DNA of 64,000 nucleotides from DASZTV01 sp035550655. Its GTDB lineage: Bacteria > Actinomycetota > Actinomycetes > JAFAQI01. The notes under the pieces were generated by a model. That model was not told where the DNA came from. It made no database searches and saw nothing but the letters and a program-made list of their open reading frames with translations. Of this stretch, positions 57,546 to 64,000 are shown in pieces; the stretch's first letter is position 1, and each line of letters begins with the position of its first letter. Location of the stretch: assembly GCA_035550655.1 (NCBI GenBank), contig DASZOU010000022.1:124001-188000 (forward strand). The letters are read 5' to 3'. The position numbers were made by a program, and so were the translations under genes.

Positions 57546-59303
57546 ATGCGCAAGGTGCTGATCGCCAACCGCGGCGAGATTGCGGTGCGAGTCATCCGCG
57601 CCTGCCGGGACTCTGGCCTGGGCAGTGTGGCGATCTACGCCGACCCCGACCTCGACGGGCTCCACGCGAAGCTCGCCGACGAGGCCTATGCCCTGGGCGG
57701 GTCGACACCCGGAGAGACCTACCTCGACATCGCGAAGATCCTCGACGTCGCCAAGCGTTGCGGCGCCGACGGTATCCACCCGGGATACGGCTTCCTCGCG
57801 GAGAACGCGGCGTTCGCCACTGCCGTCGCGGAGGCCGGGCTGACCTGGATCGGCCCACCGCCGGCAGCGATCGACGCGCTCGGTGACAAGGTCAAGGCGC
57901 GGCACATCGCCGCCGAGGTCGGCGCGCCACTCGCCCCCGGCACGCCCAATCCGGTCGAGGGCGTCGACGAGGTACTCGCGTTCGCCGACCAGCACGGCGT
58001 CCCGGTCGCGATCAAGGCGGCGTACGGCGGCGGCGGCCGCGGCCTGAAGGTCGCCCGCAACAAGGACGAGATCCCGGAGCTGTTCGACAGCGCGGTGCGC
58101 GAGGCCGTCGCGGCCTTCGGTCGCGGCGAGTGCTTCGTCGAGCGCTACCTCGACAAGCCGCGCCACGTCGAGACCCAGATCCTCGCCGACACCCACGGCA
58201 ACGTGATGGTCGTCGGCACCCGCGACTGCTCGTTGCAACGGCGTCACCAGAAGGTGGTCGAGGAGGCTCCTGCGCCGTTCCTCAACGAGACGCAGCTGGA
58301 GCGGCTGTACGAAGCGAGCAAGGCGATCGCACGGGCTGCGGGCTACGTCGGCGCCGGGACCTGCGAGTTCCTCGTCGCCCAGGACGGAACGGTCTCCTTC
58401 CTCGAGGTGAACACCCGTCTGCAGGTCGAGCATCCGGTGACGGAGGAGACCAGCGGCGTGGATCTGGTCCGCGCGCAGTTCGCCATCGCCGACGGCCAGC
58501 GGCTCGCCAGCCACGACCCGGTCCCGCGTGGCCACGCCATGGAGTTCCGGATCAACGCCGAGGACGCCGGCCGCAACTTCCTGCCCGCTCCCGGGCGGAT
58601 CACCGCATGGCAGGTGCCGTCCGGCCCGGGGGTGCGCGTCGACGCGGGTTACGTCGACGGGGACACCGTGCCCGGTGCATACGACTCGTTGCTGGCGAAG
58701 CTGATCGTCACCGGCGCCACCCGCCAGGAGGCGATCGAGCGGTCCCGCCGAGCACTGGCGGAGTTCGAGGTCGGCGGAATGCCGACGATCATCCCGTTCC
58801 ACCGCGCGGTGCTCGAGGACGCGGACTTCACGGACGAGCCGTTCCGGGTGCACACGCGCTGGATCGAGACCGAGTGGACCGGCTCCGTCGCGCCCTACGA
58901 CGGGGGCGCCGCAGACTCCGGTCCGGTCGCCGAGCGGGAGCGGATCACGGTTGAGGTCGGTGGCCGCCGCCTCGAGGTGTCGCTGCCGGCCGGCCTGACA
59001 GCCGCTGCCGGCCCGGCGGCGGGACCCTCCCGCAAGCCCCCTTCGGCGCACAAGGCGACCTCCGCGGCGAGCGCGGCCAGCGGCGACGCACTCACCGCAC
59101 CGATGCAGGGCACGATCGTCAAGGTCGCGGTCGGGGACGGAGATCCGGTCGAAGCCGGCGACCTTGTCGTCGTCCTGGAAGCCATGAAGATGGAGCAGCC
59201 GATCACCGCGCATCAGGCCGGCACGATCACCGGCCTGACCGCGAACGTCGGCGACGTCGTCAGCTCCGGCACCGTCGTCTGCCAGATCACCCCCGATTCA
59301 TAG
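57546..59303 (+). CDS. accA3: Acetyl/propionyl-CoA carboxylase alpha subunit (biotin carboxylase plus BCCP)
   Basis: 585 residues from ATG 57546. Biotin carboxylase domain: MRKVLIANRGEIAVRVIRAC, IHPGYGFLAEN, IKAAYGGGGRGLKV (ATP loop), RDCSLQRRHQKVVEEAPAP and FLEVNTRLQVEHPVTE. A short linker with Pro/Ala (AAGPSRKPP) leads to the BCCP domain, with the biotin Lys in LEAMKMEQPI near the C-terminus. Length and order match actinobacterial AccA3. It would serve AccD5/AccE and perhaps the second beta subunit (40397-41914); BirA (46307-47116) biotinylates it. Confidence 0.95.
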   Translation: MRKVLIANRGEIAVRVIRACRDSGLGSVAIYADPDLDGLHAKLADEAYALGGSTPGETYLDIAKILDVAKRCGADGIHPGYGFLAENAAFATAVAEAGLTWIGPPPAAIDALGDKVKARHIAAEVGAPLAPGTPNPVEGVDEVLAFADQHGVPVAIKAAYGGGGRGLKVARNKDEIPELFDSAVREAVAAFGRGECFVERYLDKPRHVETQILADTHGNVMVVGTRDCSLQRRHQKVVEEAPAPFLNETQLERLYEASKAIARAAGYVGAGTCEFLVAQDGTVSFLEVNTRLQVEHPVTEETSGVDLVRAQFAIADGQRLASHDPVPRGHAMEFRINAEDAGRNFLPAPGRITAWQVPSGPGVRVDAGYVDGDTVPGAYDSLLAKLIVTGATRQEAIERSRRALAEFEVGGMPTIIPFHRAVLEDADFTDEPFRVHTRWIETEWTGSVAPYDGGAADSGPVAERERITVEVGGRRLEVSLPAGLTAAAGPAAGPSRKPPSAHKATSAASAASGDALTAPMQGTIVKVAVGDGDPVEAGDLVVVLEAMKMEQPITAHQAGTITGLTANVGDVVSSGTVVCQITPDS

Positions 59304-59339
59304 GAAGTCTTCAGGATCAGCTGAGACCGTCGGCCGGCT

Positions 59340-60833
59340 GTGTCCGAGGACTCCCCCCACGTCAGGCGACTGACCTACGCGCTCATCACCGTCAGCGTGC
59401 TGCATGCGCTCTCGCCGTTGATCCTCCGCGGGCTGCACAGCGGGCTCGGGTGGGACGAGACCGTCTACATCAGCCAGATCGACCCGCACGTCCCGGCCGG
59501 GCAGTTCACCGCGCCGCGCGCGAGGGGCCTGACCCTGCTGACCGCTCCCGCGTCGCTGGTATCGGGCTCGTTGTACGTCATGCGGATCTGGATGGCCATC
59601 CTGAGCGGGCTCGGCATGTTCTTGGCCTTCCTGCCGTGGCTGCGGGTTCGCCCGCGCATGACCGTGCCACTCGCCGCAGCGATCTGGTCGGGTCTGTGGC
59701 TCGGCATCTACTACAGCTTCGAGGCGATGCCGAACCAGTACGTCGCGTACGGCGCGATTGCCGCGACGGGCTGGTTGGTGCTCGCGATTTGTGAACCCGA
59801 GCGGCGTCGCTCGCTGTGGTACGCCGCACTCGCGATCGGGTTCACCGCCCTCATGCGGCCCAGCGACAGCATCTTCGTCTTCCTGCCGCTGGTGGCGGGT
59901 GTGATGATGGTCCAGGGCAAGGCGCTGCGCTGGCGCGCCACGGCGGCAGGGCTGCTCAGCGCCGGCCTCGCCGCGGGCCTCGCCGAGTGGGTGGTCGAGG
60001 CGTACGTCCGGTTCGGCGGACCGGTTCAGCGCTTCCACGCCGCGAGCGCGGAGAACGTCGGGGGCCTGCACTGGTCGCTCGGAGCGGAGATGCGCGTCCT
60101 TGCCGGCCCGATCCTGTGCCGCGGCACCTGCCAGGCCGACTCGGCGGTGCCCTATCGGCTGTGGTGGTTCGCACTGCCGGTCGCCGTCGCGCTCGGCATC
60201 TGGGTGGCCTGGCGGCAACGACGGGCCACGGCCTACGTGCTCGTCACGGCGGTCGGCCTGAGCATCGCGGCGCAGTACGTCCTGGCGATCGGCTACGCGG
60301 CGCCGAGGTTCCTCGAGCCCACCTACGCGCTGCTCGCCATCCCGGCCGCCGAGGGCGTGCTGTGGCTGTGGCGGCGAGCCGCCACGGTCTCCCGGCCGGC
60401 CGCGATCGCCGGCCTCGTCGTGCTCGGGGCGGGTCATGAAGCCATTCAGCTCGCCGCGCTGCAGACGAACGACCATCGCCTTGCCATCGAGACCGATCGG
60501 GCGGCCTTGATGGCCGACTACCTCAAAGACACGGGCTCGCGCCAACCGTGCTGGGTGGGCGGCGCCGAGGCCGGCCAGATCGCGTTCCTGGCGCACTGCC
60601 ATGTTCTCGACAGACGCATTCCGGTCGACCGGCAGACCAAGGGCGTCCCCGCGACGGTGGTCGTCGTCGAACCCGGCGGGGCGACGCCGCCGACGTGGTC
60701 GATACAGAGCTGGTCCGCACACACCCTCACCGAGCACTCGGCGGTTCACGGTTGGACGGTCTGGCGCTTGAACTCGAACGACACCACCGCGCCCACGACG
60801 GTGCTCGGCCCGCGCTATCTGACGCCGGCTTAG
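59340..60833 (+). CDS. GT-C-like membrane glycosyltransferase or dolichyl-mannosyltransferase-like protein
   Basis: 497 residues from GTG 59340. About ten hydrophobic helices with an early loop containing GLGWDETVYISQIDPHV, where the Asp-Glu pair resembles the catalytic loop of PMT/GT39 and related GT-C enzymes. The last 130 residues are soluble and extracytoplasmic (CWVGGAEAGQIAF, TVVVVEPGG). Polyprenyl-phosphate sugars, possibly the mannosyl-phosphopolyprenol made by the ppm1-like enzyme, would be the donor. The acceptor is unknown. It ends in a four-base convergent overlap with lpdA. Confidence 0.7.
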   Translation: MSEDSPHVRRLTYALITVSVLHALSPLILRGLHSGLGWDETVYISQIDPHVPAGQFTAPRARGLTLLTAPASLVSGSLYVMRIWMAILSGLGMFLAFLPWLRVRPRMTVPLAAAIWSGLWLGIYYSFEAMPNQYVAYGAIAATGWLVLAICEPERRRSLWYAALAIGFTALMRPSDSIFVFLPLVAGVMMVQGKALRWRATAAGLLSAGLAAGLAEWVVEAYVRFGGPVQRFHAASAENVGGLHWSLGAEMRVLAGPILCRGTCQADSAVPYRLWWFALPVAVALGIWVAWRQRRATAYVLVTAVGLSIAAQYVLAIGYAAPRFLEPTYALLAIPAAEGVLWLWRRAATVSRPAAIAGLVVLGAGHEAIQLAALQTNDHRLAIETDRAALMADYLKDTGSRQPCWVGGAEAGQIAFLAHCHVLDRRIPVDRQTKGVPATVVVVEPGGATPPTWSIQSWSAHTLTEHSAVHGWTVWRLNSNDTTAPTTVLGPRYLTPA

Positions 60834-62224
60834 TCCTGCACGGAGAGGTGCAGCTGACGCGCGGCCTCGGTGATGCTGCCGCTGATCGACGGGTAGATCG
60901 TGAAGGTGTGGGACAGCTGGTCGACGGTCAGCCCGTGCTGTACCGCCAGCGACACCGGCAGGATCAGCTCGCTCGCTCGGGGGGCGACCACGACACCGCC
61001 CAGCACCGCGCCGGTGCCCGGCCGGCAGTAGAGCTTCACGAACCCGTCCTCGATGCCCTGCATCTTCGCCCGCGCGTTTGTCGCGAGCGGCAGCTTCACC
61101 TCCCGCACGCCACCTCTGTCTGCCGCCGCCTCAGCCGCGAGCAGGCCGACCGTCGCGATCTCGGGATCGGTGAACACGTTGGCCGACACCGTTGCGAGCC
61201 GAAGCGGCAGCACCGCGTCGCCGAGGGCGTGCCACATCGCCGTACGGCCCTGCATCGCCGCCACCGACGCGAGCAGCAGCAAGCCGGTGCAGTCTCCCGC
61301 CGCGTAGACGCCCTGGACGTTGGTGCGCGAGACCCGGTCGACTTTCACGTAGCCGGCGGCGTCTGTGGCGACTCCCACCCGGTCCAGGCCGAGCTCTGCG
61401 GTGTTCGGCACCGAGCCCACCGTGACGAGGCAGTGCGAGCCGTGCACCGTCCGGCCGTCCCTGAGGTCGACCTCGACGCCGTCAGCCGTGCGCCGCACGC
61501 CGGCCGCGCGCGCTTGCTTCATGATCTGCATGCCACGCCGCGTGAAGACTGCCTCGATGAGCAGGGCGGCGTCCGCGTCCTCGCTCGGCATGACACGGTC
61601 ACGACTGGAGACGAGCGTGACCTCACTGCCCAGTGCGAGGTACGCGCTGGCGAACTCGGCGCCCGTGACCCCGGAACCGACGACGACGAGATGCTCGGGG
61701 AGCGCCGGCAGGTCGTAGAGCTGCTGCCAGTTCAGGATCCGCTCCCCGTCCGGCTCAGCTCCGGGAAGCACCCGCGGCGAGGCGCCGGTCGAGATCAGAA
61801 CGATGTCGGCCACGAGCTGTTCGGTGCCGTTCGCAGTGGCGATCTCGACGCGACCCGGCCCGGCGAATCGGCCGCTGCCGCGCACGATCTGCACACCCTC
61901 CCCCGCAACCCGCCTGGTGATGTCCGCCGACTGCGCCGCCGCGAGCGTCTTGACCCGCCGGCAGACCGTCTGCGCGTCGACCTCGACGTGATCGGTGGCG
62001 CTGCCGCCCGCGCGCAGCCGCACCCCCAGCGCCTCGCTCCCCTCGAACGCCGCGATCGACTCACTCGTGGCGATCAGCGTCTTCGACGGGACGCAGTCCG
62101 CCAGGACGCACGCGCCACCCAGGCCGTCCCGCTCGACCACGACCACCTCGGCGCCGAGTTGGGCCGCCACGAGCGCCGCCTCGTAGCCGCCGGGTCCGCC
62201 GCCGAGAATCGCGATGCGCGTCAC
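60830..62224 (-). CDS. lpdA: NAD(P)H-quinone dehydrogenase (LpdA, lipoamide dehydrogenase-like)
   Basis: 464 residues from GTG 62224, with AGGGAG about ten bases upstream; the longer frame is rejected as it overlaps the next gene. FAD domain AILGGGPGGYEAALVA, the disulfide-like GLGGACVLADCVPSKTL (two Cys, four residues apart), NAD domain VVVGSGVTGAEFASAYL, FAD site YAAGDCTGLLLLASVAAMQG and the dimer domain IYPSISGSITEAAR. The C-terminal His-Glu pair of true lipoamide dehydrogenases is replaced by a Ser/Ile run, as in the mycobacterial flavoprotein Rv3303c, a quinone reductase. Menaquinone is a likely partner. Confidence 0.92.
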   Translation of the reverse strand: MTRIAILGGGPGGYEAALVAAQLGAEVVVVERDGLGGACVLADCVPSKTLIATSESIAAFEGSEALGVRLRAGGSATDHVEVDAQTVCRRVKTLAAAQSADITRRVAGEGVQIVRGSGRFAGPGRVEIATANGTEQLVADIVLISTGASPRVLPGAEPDGERILNWQQLYDLPALPEHLVVVGSGVTGAEFASAYLALGSEVTLVSSRDRVMPSEDADAALLIEAVFTRRGMQIMKQARAAGVRRTADGVEVDLRDGRTVHGSHCLVTVGSVPNTAELGLDRVGVATDAAGYVKVDRVSRTNVQGVYAAGDCTGLLLLASVAAMQGRTAMWHALGDAVLPLRLATVSANVFTDPEIATVGLLAAEAAADRGGVREVKLPLATNARAKMQGIEDGFVKLYCRPGTGAVLGGVVVAPRASELILPVSLAVQHGLTVDQLSHTFTIYPSISGSITEAARQLHLSVQD

Positions 62225-62248
62225 CTGCCCATTCTCCCTGCGCGCTCT

Positions 62249-62254
62249 TACGCT
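62249..62254 (+). promoter_or_regulatory. -10 box (TACGCT) of the gamma-glutamylcyclotransferase-like gene
   Basis: TACGCT ends 7 bases before the GTG at 62262, supporting that start and a leaderless message. Confidence 0.5.
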
Positions 62255-62261
62255 TCTCGTC

Positions 62262-62720
62262 GTGGCGGTGTACGCGGCGTACGGTTCGAACCTCGACCCC
62301 GCCCAGATGCACGCCCGTTGCCCGCATTCGCCGTGTCGCGGGCCAGGCTGGCTCGAGGGCTGGCGGCTGACCTTCGGCGGCGAGGACCTCGGCTGGGAGG
62401 GCGCGCTCGCCACGGTCGTGGAGGACCCGGCCTCGCGGGTCTTCGTGATGCTCTATGACATCGAGACCTACGACGAGGCCACCCTCGACGAGATCGAGTT
62501 CGCGAGCACCGGGCTGTACCAGAAGATCCGCGTGCGGGTCGCGACCCTCGACGGTGGCGAGCTCGCCTGGCTGTACGTGCTGGCCGGGTATGAGGGCGGC
62601 CTTCCCTCCGCGCGCTACCTCGGACTGATGGCTGACGCCGCCGAGCGGGCCGGCGCTCCGGCGGACTACGTTGCCGACCTGCGAAGCAGGCCGTGCCGCA
62701 CCGTCGGCGAAGATCACTAG
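62262..62720 (+). CDS. Gamma-glutamylcyclotransferase-like protein
   Basis: 152 residues from GTG 62262 (VAVYAAYGSNLDPAQM). The glycine-rich YAAYGSNL loop and the central Glu in YDEATLDEIEFAS are hallmarks of the GGCT/AIG2 fold, which cyclises gamma-glutamyl amines to 5-oxoproline. Many members have other or no activity. The gene lies divergent from lpdA with 37 bases between; the thioesterase follows directly. Substrate is unknown. Confidence 0.82.
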   Translation: MAVYAAYGSNLDPAQMHARCPHSPCRGPGWLEGWRLTFGGEDLGWEGALATVVEDPASRVFVMLYDIETYDEATLDEIEFASTGLYQKIRVRVATLDGGELAWLYVLAGYEGGLPSARYLGLMADAAERAGAPADYVADLRSRPCRTVGEDH

Positions 62721-63161
62721 GTGATAGACGGTCAGCGCACGGGACACACCCCGCTCCAGCGCCTACTCGGCATCTTCTACCTCGACGACCTCAGCAACCC
62801 GCCGGCCGACGGTTCGGCCACCGTCCAGGGCGACGTCCGGGACGACTTCAAGGGGCCGGCTGGATCGCTGGAGGGCGGGCTGGTGGCCACGCTGATCGAC
62901 ACCGCGGGCGCAACGGCAGCAGCAAGAGCGCTCGACGGCCTGGTCGCCACGCAGTCGATGACGATCGCGTTCACCTCGCCGGTACGGGTGGGTCCGGCCG
63001 TGGCGAGAGGCGTCCCGGTCCGGGTCGGCAAGCGTGACGCGGTCGTCGAGGTCCACCTGACCGACGCGGGCAACGGAGACCGGCTGTGCGCGACCGCGCT
63101 CATGACGGTCGTGCGGATCGGCGACCGCCCGTCGCTAGGCGCGGACGGACTGGCGGGCTAG
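62721..63161 (+). CDS. PaaI-type hotdog-fold thioesterase
   Basis: 146 residues from GTG 62721, immediately after the preceding TAG, so probably translationally coupled. Hotdog helix and strands: FKGPAGSLEGGLVATLIDTAGATAAA then MTIAFTSPVRVGPAVARG. The usual HGG start of the active helix reads EGG here, with the Asp (DTAG) kept. Likely hydrolyses an acyl-CoA; the acyl group is unknown. Its end overlaps the convergent GGDEF gene by 27 bases. Confidence 0.82.
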   Translation: MIDGQRTGHTPLQRLLGIFYLDDLSNPPADGSATVQGDVRDDFKGPAGSLEGGLVATLIDTAGATAAARALDGLVATQSMTIAFTSPVRVGPAVARGVPVRVGKRDAVVEVHLTDAGNGDRLCATALMTVVRIGDRPSLGADGLAG

Positions 63162-64000
63162 CGACCGCCGCAGGTACATGTCGGCGTCGGCCTGGTTGAT
63201 CAGGTCGTCCAGGGTGCAACCAGCCTCGCCGTCGTATGCCGCGGCTCCGACCGACACCGAGACCGAGTGAGCCGCGCCCGCCTCGATGACGCGCTCAGCG
63301 AGCACGCGGCCCTCCGAGGGACCGGAGGCGAAGACGACGAGCTCATCCCCGCCCCAGCGCCCCACCAGATCGGTGTCGCGGACAGCTGAGCGCAAGGCAT
63401 CCGCGGCACGACGGATCAGGTCGTCGCCGGCATCGTGGCCGAGCTCGTCGTTGACCCGCTTCAACCCGTCGATGTCGACGAACAGCACGTCACCACAGCC
63501 CCCGTGACGGCGCATGTGCCGCATGACGGACTCGGCCGACTCGACGAAGCCGCGGCGGTTGAGCAGTCCGGTGAGCTCGTCGGTCACCGACAGCCGGCGC
63601 ACCTCCTGGGTGCGCTGCTCGATCACGGTCTCGAGGTCCTCCAGTGCACGCGCGTGGACGAGGGCGACGGCGGTCGTGTCGGCCAGCGCTTGCAGCAGCT
63701 GCACCTCTTCATCCGTCGCGACGTGATAGTCGGCCCAGTAGTTGCCGATCGCGCCGATCGGGTCCGCCGAGCGGATCGGCACCATGCACAGGCTCTTCAC
63801 GAACGTCGGGCGATAGGCGTCCTGTGGGATCCGGTTGTCGAGATAGATGTCCGGAATGATCACCGGCGTGGCATTGAGCATGGACCAGCCGGAGATGCAC
63901 GCCGACATCGGGAAGCGCTGTCCCTTCCACAGCGGCTGGATCGCGTCCTCGTCGGCGTAGTAGCAGCTGCCGTTGTCGCGCAGCACGAACGTCGCGCCGT
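63135..64000 (-). CDS. GAF-GGDEF diguanylate cyclase, 5' end outside the window
   Basis: About 288 residues are inside; the frame stays open to the window edge (ATFVLRDNGSCYYADED), so the gene continues to the right. The N-terminal part is a GAF domain (GWSMLNATPVIIPDIYLDNR, GAIGNYWADYHVATDEEVQLL). After a short coiled linker the GGDEF domain begins at LSVTDELTGLLNRRGF, with DVLFVDIDGLKRVNDELGHDAGD and GRWGGDELVVF. The signature is GGDEL rather than GGDEF, with both acidic residues kept. An RxxD inhibitory site (RDTD) stands five residues before it. It likely makes c-di-GMP. Confidence 0.87.
   Translation of the reverse strand, partial: GATFVLRDNGSCYYADEDAIQPLWKGQRFPMSACISGWSMLNATPVIIPDIYLDNRIPQDAYRPTFVKSLCMVPIRSADPIGAIGNYWADYHVATDEEVQLLQALADTTAVALVHARALEDLETVIEQRTQEVRRLSVTDELTGLLNRRGFVESAESVMRHMRRHGGCGDVLFVDIDGLKRVNDELGHDAGDDLIRRAADALRSAVRDTDLVGRWGGDELVVFASGPSEGRVLAERVIEAGAAHSVSVSVGAAAYDGEAGCTLDDLINQADADMYLRRSLARQSVRA

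Noticed and set aside
57504..59213. Long minus-strand extension upstream of the lactate-oxidase-like gene, opposite accA
   Set aside because: The extension is antisense to biotin carboxylase; the conserved protein begins near 57503.
1..64000. tRNA, rRNA, CRISPR, insertion sequence or prophage signals
   Set aside because: No cloverleaf-like clusters, regularly spaced repeats, transposase motifs or integrase genes were seen; the genes are housekeeping or envelope types in dense order. A tool-based scan would be firmer.

Overview
The window is one contiguous piece of a high-GC actinobacterial chromosome (Actinomycetota). Evidence: a WhiB2-type regulator, coenzyme F420 genes (fbiA/fbiB), an acyl-CoA carboxylase epsilon subunit, DUF3499 and DUF5719 proteins, a TIGR03089 protein, SpoIIM/RDD/DUF58 neighbours, many GTG starts and dense gene packing. 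From memory of the family neighbourhoods, the order sahH - SIS protein - manB - DUF3499 - metallopeptidase-like - whiB2 - fbiA - fbiB - manC, and further on fadE - purE/purK - gtrA - PH protein - birA - accD - accE - accA - lpdA, resembles the Mycobacterium tuberculosis Rv3248c-Rv3303c region. The genus cannot be fixed from the sequence alone.

Layout. 1-2151: end of a DUF58 gene, then divergent SpoIIM and RDD membrane proteins. 2154-7143: left-going sahH, SIS isomerase-like, Trm112, manB, zinc ribbon and DUF3499. 7249-16389: metallopeptidase-like protein, DUF5719 plus a giant GT2 protein, whiB2, a coiled-coil/Lys-Ala protein, fbiA and fbiB. 16392-18599: manC and a GT4 glycosyltransferase. 18719-24852: TIGR03089 protein, acetoacetyl-CoA synthetase, ferrochelatase, acyl-CoA dehydrogenase and UDP-glucose dehydrogenase. 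24983-30622: menaquinone genes menE, menA, menC, menD and a dienelactone hydrolase. 30623-35879: fatty-acid hydroxylase-like protein, its divergent FadR-type regulator, a hydrolase-cyclase fusion and an MMPL transporter. 35895-39886: menF, purE, purK and an acyl-CoA dehydrogenase. 39947-48937: gtrA, then a tightly overlapping left-going run birA - PH protein - TagF-like - adenylate cyclase - HMG-CoA lyase - GNAT - acyl-CoA carboxylase beta, with divergent accD/accE. 48941-57503: a surface-polymer region (TagF-like, IspD-SDR fusion, polyprenol-phosphate mannose synthase, GT2, CDP-alcohol transferase, ABC exporter pair, lactate oxidase-like enzyme). 57546-64000: accA, a GT-C-like membrane protein, lpdA, a gamma-glutamylcyclotransferase-like protein, a thioesterase and a GAF-GGDEF protein that runs off the window.

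How the parts fit. SIS protein, ManB, ManC and polyprenol-phosphate mannose synthase outline a mannose-activation route feeding surface glycosylation. AccA, AccD and AccE make an acyl-CoA carboxylase, with BirA attaching its biotin. HMG-CoA lyase and acetoacetyl-CoA synthetase could make and re-activate acetoacetate. MenF-MenD-MenC-MenE-MenA cover most of menaquinone synthesis and LpdA is a quinone-reductase-type flavoprotein. Two class III cyclases and one GGDEF protein are nucleotide-signalling genes. No tRNA, rRNA, CRISPR array, insertion sequence or prophage was seen, and no gene-free stretch exceeds 200 bases.

The least ordinary signals are: the teichoic-acid-like region with a CDP-ribitol-type fusion enzyme; many TANNNT boxes 6-10 bases before start codons, including a mirrored pair shared by birA and accD; a ferrochelatase whose conserved N-terminus can only start at CTG; a 23-base tandem duplication that makes an eight-codon leader ORF; and a coding-like 31-codon stretch after the menF stop, antisense to a degraded-looking MMPL tail.
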